Assembly: GCF_902506165.1 (NCBI RefSeq)
Contig: NZ_LR733817.1
Span: 5,175,625-5,239,624, forward strand
Length of the DNA stretch: 64,000 nucleotides
Direction of reading: 5' to 3'
Source: Bosea sp. 29B
GTDB lineage: Bacteria > Pseudomonadota > Alphaproteobacteria > Rhizobiales > Beijerinckiaceae
How positions within the stretch are numbered: position 1 is the first letter of the stretch; each line of letters opens with the position of its first letter. The position numbers and the translations under genes were made by a program. Shown one piece after another: positions 46,941 to 55,011 of the stretch. A model generated the notes under the pieces. The model was not told where the DNA came from. It worked only from the letters and a program-made list of their open reading frames with translations, and ran no database searches.

Positions 46941-48249
46941 CAGCAGCGAGCAGAATAGCGGCTGTGCGATCCTCGGCGCGCGACTGGTCGATCCAGCCTC
47001 CGGCCGCGAGGGCGTCGGCAGCGTCCTGATCCGCGACGGCGTGATCGCGGATGTCCATTGGGGTGGCGACCGCCCGGAACTGCCGGCCGATATCGCGGTC
47101 GAGGATGGCCAAGGCCTCGTACTGGCGCCCGGTCTCGTCGACCTGCGCGCCTTCCTGGGCGAGCCCGGTGCCGAATTCCGCGAGACGCTCGGGACCGGCT
47201 CGCAAGCCGCCGCGGCCGGCGGCGTCACCACCGTGATCTGCCGCCCCGACACCGATCCGCCGATCGACGATCCCTCCGTCATCGATTTCATCAAGCGTCG
47301 TGCCCGCGACAAGGCGATCGTCAACGTCCTGCCGGCAGCAGCGCTGACCAAGCGGTTGGCCGGCAAGGAGATCACCGAGTTCGGCCTGCTGCTCGAAGCC
47401 GGCGCGGTCGCCTTCAGCGACGGCGCCAACGGCGTGCGCAACCCGCAGGTCATGCGCCGCGCCATGATCTACGCCCGCGATTTCGACGCGCTGCTGATGA
47501 ACCATGTCGAGGATCCCGACCTGCGCGGCGACGGCGTGATGAACGAGGGCGAATTCGCCAGCCGCAAGGGCCTGCCGGGCATCCCGCACGAGGCCGAGAC
47601 GGTGATGCTGGAGCGCGACCTGCGCCTCGCCCGGGCCAGCGGAGCCCGCTACCACGCCGCCATGATCTCCTGCTCGGATTCGCTCGATCTGATCCGCCGG
47701 GCCAAGGAGGACGGGCTTTCCGTCACCTGCGGCGTCTCAATCAACAATCTTTGCCTGAACGAGAACGACGTCGGCGAGTACCGCACCTTCTGCAAGGTCT
47801 CGCCGCCGCTGCGGCACGAGGATGAGCGGCTGGCGATGATCGCGGCGGTGACCGAGGGCCTGGTCGACGTGATCGTTTCCGATCACGATCCGCAGGATGT
47901 CGAGACCAAGCGCCAGCCCTTCGCCGAGGCCGCCAACGGCGCGCTCGGCATCGAGACGCTGCTCCCGGCCGCGCTCAGGCTCTATCATGGCGAGCAGATC
48001 GGCCTTGCCTCGCTGTTCGCCGCTCTGTCGAGCCGGCCTGCCGAACTGCTGGGCTTGGGCTGCGGTCGACTGGCCGTTGGCACACCGGCCGATCTCGCCT
48101 TGATCGACATCGACGCACCCTTCGTCGTCGACAAGCGCAAGCTGAAATCCCGTGCCAAGAATTCGCCCTTCGACGAGGCGCGCCTGCAGGGGTTGGTGCA
48201 GGCGACCTGGGTCGGCGGCCGGGTAGTCTATCGCGGCGAACCCGCGTAA
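46933..48249 (+). CDS. pyrC: Dihydroorotase-like protein (PyrC homologue lacking zinc-ligand motif)
   Basis: Type I dihydroorotase/amidohydrolase fold of 438 residues, in an operon with pyrB. Active members have DxHxHxREPG; here the corresponding stretch is GLVDLRAFLGEPG (about residues 67-79), so both metal-binding His are lost. The usual His-His near the middle is replaced as well (SINNLCLNEND), while a late Asp survives in SDHDPQ. This matches the inactive PyrC' class that serves as a structural partner of PyrB. An active dihydroorotase should be elsewhere in the genome. The ATG at 46933 overlaps the small membrane-protein gene; earlier in-frame starts lie deeper in that gene. Confidence 0.9.
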   Translation: MADSSEQNSGCAILGARLVDPASGREGVGSVLIRDGVIADVHWGGDRPELPADIAVEDGQGLVLAPGLVDLRAFLGEPGAEFRETLGTGSQAAAAGGVTTVICRPDTDPPIDDPSVIDFIKRRARDKAIVNVLPAAALTKRLAGKEITEFGLLLEAGAVAFSDGANGVRNPQVMRRAMIYARDFDALLMNHVEDPDLRGDGVMNEGEFASRKGLPGIPHEAETVMLERDLRLARASGARYHAAMISCSDSLDLIRRAKEDGLSVTCGVSINNLCLNENDVGEYRTFCKVSPPLRHEDERLAMIAAVTEGLVDVIVSDHDPQDVETKRQPFAEAANGALGIETLLPAALRLYHGEQIGLASLFAALSSRPAELLGLGCGRLAVGTPADLALIDIDAPFVVDKRKLKSRAKNSPFDEARLQGLVQATWVGGRVVYRGEPA

Positions 48250-48279
48250 GCTTGGGCCTAGACGGGCAGGGGAAGTTGC

Positions 48280-48903
48280 ATGGCTGAGGCGTTCGCTTGG
48301 GCGTATCCGAGCCCGATAGGGCTCGCCGCGCTCGTCCTCGGCTATCTCCTCGGCTCGATTCCGTTCGGTATCATCCTGACCCGGCTGAGCGGCGGTCCGG
48401 ACCTGCGCACGATCGGCTCCGGCAATATCGGCGCGACCAATGTCCTGCGCACCGGCAACAAGAAGCTGGCGGCACTGACGCTGCTCGGCGACATGTTGAA
48501 AGGCACGGCTGCGGTCCTGCTTGCCGGCTGGTTGCTGGGCGGCAAGAACGCGGCGCTGGCTGCCGGCCTCGGCGCCTTTCTCGGCCATCTCTTTCCGGTC
48601 TGGCTGCGCTTCAAGGGCGGCAAGGGCGTCGCGACCTTCCTCGGCATCCTGATCGGACTGAAATGGTCGATCGCACTGATCTTCGTGGCGGTCTGGCTCA
48701 GTATCGCCTATCTGAGCAAGTACTCCTCGTTCTCGGCCCTGATCGCCAGCCTACTGACGCCGCTGCTGCTCTGGTTCTGGGTGCGCGACGTCCAGATGGC
48801 CGGGCTGATGGCGATCCTCGCGCTATTGCTCTGGTTCATGCATCGCGAGAACATCGCGAGGCTACTCGCCGGCCGCGAGGGCAAGATCGGACAGAAGGGC
48901 TGA
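48280..48903 (+). CDS. plsY: Glycerol-3-phosphate acyltransferase PlsY
   Basis: Integral membrane enzyme that transfers acyl from acyl-phosphate to glycerol-3-phosphate, the first step of phospholipid synthesis. The 207-residue protein has several TMs and the three PlsY motifs: [11 protein letters not shown], the [14 protein letters not shown] loop, and [17 protein letters not shown]. It lies 30 nt after pyrC and directly abuts dprA (TGA then ATG), as in many related genomes. Confidence 0.96.
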   Translation: MAEAFAWAYPSPIGLAALVLGYLLGSIPFGIILTRLSGGPDLRTIGSGNIGATNVLRTGNKKLAALTLLGDMLKGTAAVLLAGWLLGGKNAALAAGLGAFLGHLFPVWLRFKGGKGVATFLGILIGLKWSIALIFVAVWLSIAYLSKYSSFSALIASLLTPLLLWFWVRDVQMAGLMAILALLLWFMHRENIARLLAGREGKIGQKG

Positions 48904-50112
48904 ATGGCGATGGCCGGTTTCGCTCTCGACGACCGGCAACGCCTCGACTGGCTCCGACTGATCCGCAGCGAGAGCATCGGTCCGCGCACCTTCCGCACCT
49001 TGGTCAACCGCTTCGGCGGTGCGGCCGGCGCACTGGACGCCTTGCCGGAGCTCGGCCGACAGGCCGGCCGAGCGCTCAGGCTGTGCACGCTTGCTGAGGC
49101 CGAGCGGGAGTTCGAGGCGCTGCGCCGGCGTGGCGCCCATCTGATCGCGCTCGGCGAAGCTGCCTATCCGGTGCCGCTGCAGGCGATCGATTCGGCTCCG
49201 CCGCTGATCGCGATCGAAGGCGACCCGACGGTGCTGGGGCGCCCCTGCGTCGCCCTGGTCGGCTCGCGCAACGCTTCTGCTGCCGGGCTGAAGTTCACCG
49301 CGACGCTCGCGCGGGAACTGGGTGAGGCCGGCTTCGTCGTCGTCTCCGGGCTGGCTCGCGGCATCGACACGGCCGCGCATCAGGCGAGCCTGGAGAGCGG
49401 CACGATCGCCGTGCTGGCCGGCGGGCTCGATGAGGTCTATCCGCCGCAGAACATCCCTTTGCTCGGGCGCATCCACGAGCGTGGCGCGGCGCTGAGCGAG
49501 ATGCCGCTCGGCTGGGTGCCGCGCGGGCGCGATTTCCCAAGGCGCAATCGGCTCGTCTCGGGGCTGGCTTTGGGAACGGTGGTCGTCGAGGCCGCGCGCA
49601 AATCCGGCTCGCTGATCACCGCTCGCTTCGCCAATGAGCAGGGCCGTCAGGTCTTTGCGGTTCCAGGCTCGCCGCTCGATCCTCGCGCCGAGGGAGGCAA
49701 TCACCTGATTCGCGAAGGCGCGATCCTTTGTGCCGAGACGGCGCATGTCGTCGACGTGCTGGCGCCGATGCTCCGGCAGGGCGATCTGTTCGGGTCCGTA
49801 CCCATTCTGGCGCGCGAGGAAACCGGACCGGAGCGCCGGAAGGAAGCGCTCTGGGACGAGCTCGATCTGCCTGAGGTCCTGCCGGCCCCGAAGCTCGAGC
49901 TCGAACGCGAGCCCATGTCGCAGGAGGGACACATCGAAGATGCTCCCCGCCGACGCCTGCTCGATCTGATCGGCGCCACGCCAATAGCGGTGGACGATCT
50001 CGTTCGCGCCAGCGGTCATCCTGTGCGCGAGGTCAGCCGCATCCTGCTGGAGCTGGAACTGGAAGGCATGGTGCAGCGCCACGCTGGCGGCGCTCTTTCG
50101 CGATCGACATGA
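48904..50112 (+). CDS. dprA: DNA-processing protein DprA
   Basis: Protects incoming single-stranded DNA and loads RecA during natural transformation. The 402-residue protein has an N-terminal SAM-like helical region, a Rossmann-like core with VALVGSRNAS and VVSGLARGIDTAAHQ, then PRRNRLVSGLALGTVVVEAARKSG-type sequence and PGSPLDPRAEGGNHLIREGA. A C-terminal winged helix (DLIGATPIAVDDLVRASGH) is present. It starts at the base after the plsY stop. An ATG two codons later is equally possible. Confidence 0.95.
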   Translation: MAMAGFALDDRQRLDWLRLIRSESIGPRTFRTLVNRFGGAAGALDALPELGRQAGRALRLCTLAEAEREFEALRRRGAHLIALGEAAYPVPLQAIDSAPPLIAIEGDPTVLGRPCVALVGSRNASAAGLKFTATLARELGEAGFVVVSGLARGIDTAAHQASLESGTIAVLAGGLDEVYPPQNIPLLGRIHERGAALSEMPLGWVPRGRDFPRRNRLVSGLALGTVVVEAARKSGSLITARFANEQGRQVFAVPGSPLDPRAEGGNHLIREGAILCAETAHVVDVLAPMLRQGDLFGSVPILAREETGPERRKEALWDELDLPEVLPAPKLELEREPMSQEGHIEDAPRRRLLDLIGATPIAVDDLVRASGHPVREVSRILLELELEGMVQRHAGGALSRST

Positions 50113-50129
50113 CCCTGGCGGCGAGACGG

Positions 50130-50414
50130 TCAGCCCGCCGCGTCGCCCCAGCGGCTGCGCTCGCGCTCGGCCTCCGCCGCCGCAAGCTCGAGGAAGGTCA
50201 CCAGCAGGTCGAGATCGGCGGCTCGAGCCTGGTTGCCAAGTTCGGCGAGCATATTCGCCGCCTTTACGGCGACATCGCGCTGCAGATCGCGTTAACGGGC
50301 TCGTTTCTCGGCCAGAAGCTGCAAGGCCAGAGCCTCCGGTTCGCCGTGGCGGTACAGGCCTTGCGAGGAGAGAGGGGCGCTGCGAGGGTAGGTGGTCGTC
50401 GGAGAAGCCGGCAT
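50130..50414 (-). pseudogene. Short helical protein gene interrupted by an in-frame TAA
   Basis: Reading the minus strand from an ATG at 50414 (GGGAG 7 nt upstream) gives 40 residues ending LQLLAEKRAR, then a TAA at 50294-50292. The same frame then continues with clearly protein-like sequence (RDLQRDVAVKAANMLAEL, then FLELAAAEAERERSRW) to a TGA at 50130. The second half resembles the C-terminal helix region of the adjacent gene at 50485-50802 (ELG-x-x-AR-A-x-x-L, F-x-E). So this looks like a 94-codon paralogue with a nonsense mutation. Whether either half is made is unknown. Confidence 0.5.
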
Positions 50415-50428
50415 CGGGCACTCCCGTT

Positions 50429-50456
50429 AGGTTGCTGAATCTTATTTTTGCAACCT
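50429..50456. promoter_or_regulatory. Inverted repeat in AT-rich spacer between the two short related genes
   Basis: Seven-bp arms AGGTTGC / GCAACCT separated by 14 nt, in an AT-rich spacer (TTTAATAATC follows). It sits 15 nt upstream of the interrupted gene and 29 nt beyond the stop of its neighbour, so it could be a promoter/operator or a weak terminator. Confidence 0.35.
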
Positions 50457-50484
50457 ATAGTTTAATAATCTGCAAAACCTGATC

Positions 50485-50802
50485 TTAGGGCGAACTGTCG
50501 GGATCCCCCGCGTCGCCGAGCTGCAATTGGCAGGTCCGTCGATTGATCGCAGCCTCAAGCCGCGTCATTTCGACGAAATAGGCGAGGCTGCTGAGTTGCG
50601 CCGCCCGGGCCATCGCACCGAGCTCGATGGTGATCTCTTCGATATAGGATGCAACCTCCAATTGCATGCGCGCCAGCGCGTCCATGCTGTACGGACCGGG
50701 CGAGGCCGAGGCGCTGCGGCCGATACGGGAAACTTGAGGCAAGCGATTGTCATCCCGATAGATTTTATCCTCCTTGATTCGCCGTGATGGTGCTTTCCTC
50801 AT
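50485..50802 (-). CDS. Short helical protein of unknown function
   Basis: Protein of 105 residues. A basic N-terminal third (MRKAPSRRIKEDKIYRD) is followed by a strongly helical C-terminal half (MDALARMQLEVASYIEEITI, then MARAAQLSSLAYFVEMTRLE) and an acidic tail. No signal peptide or TM. The helical half is similar to that of the interrupted downstream gene, suggesting a tandem duplication. The ATG at 50802 was preferred to a GTG at 50811. No family recognised; a small adaptor or regulator is possible. Confidence 0.65.
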   Translation of the reverse strand: MRKAPSRRIKEDKIYRDDNRLPQVSRIGRSASASPGPYSMDALARMQLEVASYIEEITIELGAMARAAQLSSLAYFVEMTRLEAAINRRTCQLQLGDAGDPDSSP

Positions 50803-51043
50803 CCCGCCCACCCCTGTGGCCGCATTAAATCTGGGAAACGAACCGGTGTTCGACGAAGCTATCCTTGCTACTCGATTTCCAGAAATGCAATCACTGCGTG
50901 TAATTATTTTCTTGAAAGGAACACTTTCCGGATTGGCGGGTTGATCTCCAGTCGCAATTTCGCCGCGATTGGTTCAGGCCCGGTTCAACCGGAGCGAGCT
51001 AAATCGGGCGTCAAGGCGGGGACCCGCCGAGAAGGAGAATGCC

Positions 51044-51436
51044 ATGTCAGCTTTCGGAAAGAGCCGTTTCCTCGTGACGCTCGCCGTCACCGGCAGCGTT
51101 CTGGCAGCGGGCCTGACGCCCGTCATGGCGGGCGAGACCCGCCCGGTCGGCTTCGACAAGAGCCGCCTCGATGCGGCGCAAGTCGACTACTCGCAGTACT
51201 ATCGTCGCGGCTGGCGGGGCGGCAATCGCGGCGCAGCGATCGCGGCCGGTGTCGGCCTCGGCCTCCTCGGTGCGGCGGCGATCGCTGCCAGCCGCCCGGC
51301 CTATGCCGAGCCGGTCTACGGCTATGATGACGGCTACTATGACGAGCCGGTCTATGTGGCGCCGCGCCGCTACTATGCGCCGCGCTATTACTACCCCGAC
51401 AACATCCGCGACCCGGCCGGCGGCAGCTATCGCTGA
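51044..51436 (+). CDS. Small Tyr/Gly-rich exported protein
   Basis: Protein of 130 residues with a signal peptide of about 29 residues (MSAFGKSRFLVTLAVTGSVL to TPVMA). The mature part has a central Gly/Ala-rich hydrophobic stretch (AAIAAGVGLGLLGAAAIAA), which resembles a glycine-zipper or TM, and a Tyr/Pro/Arg-rich tail (EPVYVAPRRYYAPRYYYP). Likely periplasmic or outer-membrane associated. The ATG has GGAG 9 nt upstream. The type is common in Hyphomicrobiales but of unknown function. A good terminator follows. The 241-nt region between this gene and 50802 shows no other gene. Confidence 0.78.
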   Translation: MSAFGKSRFLVTLAVTGSVLAAGLTPVMAGETRPVGFDKSRLDAAQVDYSQYYRRGWRGGNRGAAIAAGVGLGLLGAAAIAASRPAYAEPVYGYDDGYYDEPVYVAPRRYYAPRYYYPDNIRDPAGGSYR

Positions 51437-51492
51437 ACGCCGACCAGGATAAACAGCCTTAATCAATTCTGAACGCCTGGCGCCTAGGCTCC

Positions 51493-51530
51493 AAGGGTCG
51501 CTCCTGTCGGATGACGGAGCGGCCCTTTTT
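51493..51530 (+). terminator. Intrinsic terminator
   Basis: Stem AAGGGTCGCTCC / GGAGCGGCCCTT (12 bp, one G-T pair) with an 11-nt loop, followed by TTTTT. A textbook Rho-independent terminator about 57 nt after the stop of the Tyr/Gly-rich exported protein gene. Confidence 0.9.
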
Positions 51531-51595
51531 ATGGCCTACGGGAGCTCGCGGCTCCGATCCCCGGGCCGTCGCCTTGCCGACCTTGGAGAAAGACG

Positions 51596-51955
51596 ATGAA
51601 ACCCTCGCTCAAGACACTGCTGTCCGGCTGCGGCGCGGTCGCCCTGGCGGCGCTCTGCTCCGGCGCGGCAATGGCCCAGTACTATTCCGATGACGGCTAC
51701 GGCCGTCGCCGCGGCTATGACCGGGGCTATGACAATAGTTACGATCAGGGCCGCCGCGACAGGGGCTATGGTCGCGACGATCGCGGCCATGGGCGCGACG
51801 ACCGGCGCTATGGCCAGGACGGCGGTGGCTATCGGCGCGGCCCCAATCCCAACAATCCGCTCGCCGGCATGAGCATCGACGACCAGAAGCGGGCGATCAA
51901 GAACCATCGCGACGCGCAGAAGAAGGCTATCAAGCGCGGCTACGTCATTCCGTAG
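51596..51955 (+). CDS. Small Arg/Gly/Tyr/Asp-rich exported protein
   Basis: Protein of 119 residues with a signal peptide of about 27 residues ([20 protein letters not shown] to AMAQ). The centre is a low-complexity run of RGYDRGYD and [18 protein letters not shown] repeats, and the C-terminal segment is conserved-looking ([20 protein letters not shown]). The Gly-Tyr-Arg-Asp repeats suggest a disordered, charged periplasmic protein. The ATG has TTGGAGAAAG upstream. Its 3' end overlaps the ruvX 3' end by 16 nt on the opposite strand. Confidence 0.78.
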   Translation: MKPSLKTLLSGCGAVALAALCSGAAMAQYYSDDGYGRRRGYDRGYDNSYDQGRRDRGYGRDDRGHGRDDRRYGQDGGGYRRGPNPNNPLAGMSIDDQKRAIKNHRDAQKKAIKRGYVIP

Positions 51956-52449
51956 TCGTCCTCCTCCGGCTCGCCCGCATCGGCCGTGAGGCGGCCGAGC
52001 CGGTCGAGTGCGCCTTGCAGGATGTAGGCGGCTGCCATCTTGTCGACGACAGCCGCGCGCCGGGCGCGTGAGGCGTCGGCGTCGAGTAGCGTGCGGGTGA
52101 CCGCGAGCGTCGACATCCGCTCGTCCCAGAACACGATCGGCAGCGCCGTCAGCGGCGCGAGATTGCGCACGAAGGCGCGGGTCGACTGGACCCGCGGGCC
52201 TTCCGTTCCGTCCATGTTGAGCGGCAGGCCGATCACCAGCCCGGCGATCGCATGCTTGTCCGCGACTTTCAGCAAAGCCACGGCATCCTGGCGGAACTTG
52301 ATGCGCTGGATCGTCTCCAGCGGCGTCGCGATCCGGCGTTCGACATCCGACAGGGCAAGCCCGATCGTCTTGGTGCCTAGGTCCAGCCCGAGCAGGCGTG
52401 CGTGCTCGGGCAGAGCGAGGAAGTGGTCCAGGGCGACGAGATTGCTCAT
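51940..52449 (-). CDS. ruvX: Pre-16S rRNA-processing nuclease / Holliday junction resolvase-like RuvX (YqgF)
   Basis: RNase H-fold nuclease of 169 residues required for 16S rRNA 5' end maturation in related bacteria. The catalytic strands are [15 protein letters not shown] and a DERMST motif, with a C-terminal Asp in [12 protein letters not shown]. The ATG at 52449 gives [20 protein letters not shown], the usual length; upstream in-frame codons add a non-homologous extension. Convergent with the small exported-protein gene. Confidence 0.93.
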   Translation of the reverse strand: MSNLVALDHFLALPEHARLLGLDLGTKTIGLALSDVERRIATPLETIQRIKFRQDAVALLKVADKHAIAGLVIGLPLNMDGTEGPRVQSTRAFVRNLAPLTALPIVFWDERMSTLAVTRTLLDADASRARRAAVVDKMAAAYILQGALDRLGRLTADAGEPEEDDYGMT

Positions 52450-52510
52450 CCACCGCCGGTAGCATGGGCCGCCCGCGGAGGCGAGCGGCCCAGCCAGCGC
52501 TCGATCGCGA

Positions 52511-52616
52511 CGCATTTTGACTGAAGGGTCAAAATGCGAAAATCGTGATCGATTCTAAAAGTTTAGAGCATTGCTCTTGCGAAAAACCGGTTCCCACTTT
52601 TTCGCGCAATGCTCTA
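52511..52616. repeat. Two adjacent inverted repeats, the second overlapping a stop codon
   Basis: First element: perfect 11-bp arms CGCATTTTGAC / GTCAAAATGCG with a 6-nt loop at 52511-52538. Second: TAGAGCATTGC (52564-52574) and GCAATGCTCTA (52606-52616) around AAAAACCGGTTCCCACTTTT, a layout familiar from dispersed Hyphomicrobiales intergenic repeats. The last bases of the second element (CTA at 52614-52616) supply the stop codon of the minus-strand Bug gene. Confidence 0.75.
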
Positions 52617-53618
52617 GTTGGCGTTCTGCGGCGTCAGTCCGGCGGCCTTCAGCGCCGTTCCCCATTTGGCGACCTCGGCGGCGAAGCGCTTGGCATGGGC
52701 CTCGCGCGTCCATTCAGCCGTCGGGAAGGCGCTGGTGCCGACCGACTTGAAGCGCTCGAGCACGGCCGGATCCTTCAGCGCGGCCTGCAGAGCGCCGTTG
52801 AGCTTGTCGAGTGCCGCGGTCGGCGTGCCCTTCGGGGCGTAGAGCCCGTGCCAGATCGTCATGTCGATCTCGGTGCCGGCCTCACGCGAGGTCGGGACCT
52901 TCGGCAGCACGCCGAGCCGCTCCGGCGAGGTCACCGCATAGGCGCGGATCTTGTCGGACTGGATTTGCGGCACCGCCGTGGTCGACTGGTCGCAGAGCAC
53001 GTCGACCTGGCCACCGACGAGGTCGTTCATCGCCGGCCCGGTGCCGCGATAGGCGACCTGGGCGAGCTTGACGCCCAGAGCCTGCGAGATCAGCACCGCG
53101 CACAGATGCGCGTTCGAGCCGACGCCGGCATGCGCGACGGTGAGCTTCTCGGCCTGCTGTTTGGCGTAGGGGAAGAAGGCCTTTCCGTCGACCGGGGGCA
53201 GCGCGAGCTTGCCCGCGATGACCATCGGCCCGGTGTTCACGAGCCCGACCGATGCGAAGGCGGTCTGCGTGTCGTAGCCGAGATTGCTGTAGAGCGCCGG
53301 CGCTGCCGCGAGCGCGAGGTGGTGGATCAGCAGGGTGTGCCCGTCCGGCTCGGCCGCGACGAGGCGCTTGGCGCCGGCCGTGCCGCCTGCGCCAGCGATG
53401 TTCTCGACGATGACCTGCTGGCCGAGCGTGCGGCCCATATGCTCGCCGAGCAGGCGGGCTATCACGTCGCTGGGGCCACCGGCGGCAAAGGGCACGATCA
53501 GGGTGATGGGTTTGGTCGGGAAGCCTTGAGCCAGGGCAGGTGCGCCCAGGCCCAGCAGGGCCAGCCCAACGAGGGCGCCGCGGCGCGTCATGAGGAATCT
53601 ACGGATATGCGCGATCAT
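52614..53618 (-). CDS. Bug-type (TctC family) periplasmic solute-binding protein, probably for sulfolactate
   Basis: Tripartite tricarboxylate transporter receptor of 334 residues. A signal peptide of about 30 residues (RRGALVGLALLGLGAPALAQG) leads into the mature start FPTKPITLIVPFAAGGPSD, the Bug-family hallmark. AYRGTGPAMNDLVGGQVDVL in the second lobe is also typical. The ATG has GGAGG upstream. No small or large membrane subunit (TctB/TctA type) lies next to it, so it must pair with a transporter elsewhere or act as a ligand sensor. Its place beside the sulfolactate cluster suggests the analogue of SlcH, an inference from context. Confidence 0.88.
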   Translation of the reverse strand: MIAHIRRFLMTRRGALVGLALLGLGAPALAQGFPTKPITLIVPFAAGGPSDVIARLLGEHMGRTLGQQVIVENIAGAGGTAGAKRLVAAEPDGHTLLIHHLALAAAPALYSNLGYDTQTAFASVGLVNTGPMVIAGKLALPPVDGKAFFPYAKQQAEKLTVAHAGVGSNAHLCAVLISQALGVKLAQVAYRGTGPAMNDLVGGQVDVLCDQSTTAVPQIQSDKIRAYAVTSPERLGVLPKVPTSREAGTEIDMTIWHGLYAPKGTPTAALDKLNGALQAALKDPAVLERFKSVGTSAFPTAEWTREAHAKRFAAEVAKWGTALKAAGLTPQNAN

Positions 53619-53793
53619 TCGTTTCCTCCAGTAGGGCGGCCGCTCTGCGTCGGCTTGGTCGAAATCTCGTGGCTCTCGGTCCCCGAGTTTGGTTCGCTCG
53701 ATTTCGAGCGAAACTTTAGGAATCTACGGCAACAAACTGATCTTGCGCCGATACAGACGATTTGTGCTCGAGCAAGCTTGGCGCGGGGACGGG

Positions 53794-54558
53794 TCAGCGC
53801 AGGTCCGACAGGTAGTGAACCTCCTGGGTCAGACACAGGCTGAGCCTGTGCTCGACGGGCGTGCCGTCGAGCGACAAGGCGATACGGTCGATCTGCAGGG
53901 CCGGTTCGCCAGCCGAAGCTCCGAGCGCTGCAGCATCCTCCGCCGAGAGCGCCACCGCCTTCAGCCGCTCGCGCGCATTGGCGATGGTGATGCCGTAGTG
54001 CCCCGCATACAGGCTGTAGAGATTGTTCGGGATCGGCCCGTTCTCCAGCCCCGGGAAGAGCAGCTGCGGCAGGCTGACCGTCTCGACGATCAGCGGCGCA
54101 CCGTCGAAGGAGCGCTGCCGCCGGATGCGAATGACGACGGCGCCCTCGGCGAGGTCGAGAGCTGCGCGCTCGGCTTCGTCGGCGAAAGTAGTCGTCACCG
54201 AGAGCACGACGCTGTCGGGAAAACGCGGCGCCCCCTGGTCCGGCGCCAGCTTGAAGAACTGGAACAGGATGCGGCGCTCGTCATGCTCGGCGACGAAGGT
54301 GCCACGCCCCTGGCGCCGCACGACGAGGTTCTCGGCGGCAAGCTCGTCGAGCGCCTTGCGCACCGTGCCCTGGCTGACGCCGATCTCGGCGGCAAGCTGT
54401 CCCTCGCTCGGCAGAATCGCGCCGGGGGCCCAGACACCGTCCATAAGCCTGCGCACGAAGATCGCCTTCACCTGGCGGTAGAGCGGCCGGAAGCCCAGCG
54501 TCTCCGGTGTATCGGGCTCGCGAGGCTGCCCTGTGATTTCGAGCTTGTGCACACTCAT
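53794..54558 (-). CDS. suyR: GntR/HutC-family transcriptional regulator, probable SuyR
   Basis: Regulator of 254 residues. The winged helix (PLYRQVKAIFVRRL, then GAILPSEGQLAAEIGVSQGT and VRKALDELAAENLVVRRQGRG) is at about residues 25-95 and a UTRA ligand-binding domain follows (about 110-250). It diverges from suyA, with 96 nt between start codons, and should control the sulfolactate genes. A perfect palindrome GTCTTATATAAGAC lies 2 nt upstream of its own ATG. The ATG at 54558 (MSVHKLEITG) was chosen; a longer start would put that palindrome inside the gene. Confidence 0.9.
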   Translation of the reverse strand: MSVHKLEITGQPREPDTPETLGFRPLYRQVKAIFVRRLMDGVWAPGAILPSEGQLAAEIGVSQGTVRKALDELAAENLVVRRQGRGTFVAEHDERRILFQFFKLAPDQGAPRFPDSVVLSVTTTFADEAERAALDLAEGAVVIRIRRQRSFDGAPLIVETVSLPQLLFPGLENGPIPNNLYSLYAGHYGITIANARERLKAVALSAEDAAALGASAGEPALQIDRIALSLDGTPVEHRLSLCLTQEVHYLSDLR

Positions 54559-54560
54559 AT

Positions 54561-54574
54561 GTCTTATATAAGAC
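54561..54574. promoter_or_regulatory. Candidate GntR (SuyR) operator
   Basis: Perfect 14-bp palindrome GTCTTATATAAGAC, in the 96-nt divergent spacer between suyR and suyA. HutC-subfamily GntR regulators typically bind GT-rich half sites around a TATA-like centre, which this fits. It lies 2 nt from the suyR ATG and 80 nt from suyA. Confidence 0.65.
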
Positions 54575-54654
54575 TTGGACGCAGCCGCGTCGAGCCCGAT
54601 TTCGCAAATGGGTCGCGACGAGAAGATCACGGGAAACGGTCAGGGATATCAGCC

Positions 54655-54942
54655 ATGAGCAAGCCGCATCTGCTGGTGCATGAGAAGAAGGACACGGTCG
54701 GTGTCGTCGTCGTCGAGGGCCTGAAGGCCGGGACCGACATGCTCTGTGTCGTCACGCACGACAATTCGGACTTCCGCCTCGCCGCCAAGATGGACATCCC
54801 GATCGGCCACAAGGTCGCGCTCAAGGACATCAAGAAGGGCGATACGATCTGGAAATACGGCCAGGACATCGGCAAGGCCGTCGCTGACGTGGGCAAGGGC
54901 GAGCACCTCCACGTCCACAACGCCAAGACCAAGCGCTGGTGA
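54655..54942 (+). CDS. suyA: (2R)-sulfolactate sulfo-lyase small subunit SuyA
   Basis: SAF-domain subunit of 95 residues of the UxaA-type lyase that splits (R)-3-sulfolactate into pyruvate and sulfite. The sequence VGVVVVEGLKAGTDML, IPIGHKVALKDIKKGDTI and KYGQDIGKA is the small-subunit pattern shared with altronate dehydratase UxaA. Sulfolactate is preferred as substrate because of SlcC/ComC and UPF0324 genes downstream. The gene lies 69 nt before suyB. Altronate or galactarate chemistry is the main alternative, but no sugar-acid genes are nearby. Confidence 0.9.
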   Translation: MSKPHLLVHEKKDTVGVVVVEGLKAGTDMLCVVTHDNSDFRLAAKMDIPIGHKVALKDIKKGDTIWKYGQDIGKAVADVGKGEHLHVHNAKTKRW

Positions 54943-55011
54943 GCACCGGCCTTCGTCCATTCCGATTCCAGGGCTCCCGGTAGGTCGAGCCCCAACGTCC
55001 AGGAAACGCCA

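Noticed and set aside
50109-50438. Plus-strand 109-codon frame after dprA
   Set aside because: Arg/Gly-rich with no motif; the minus strand in the same place reads as a protein similar to its neighbour, interrupted by one stop.
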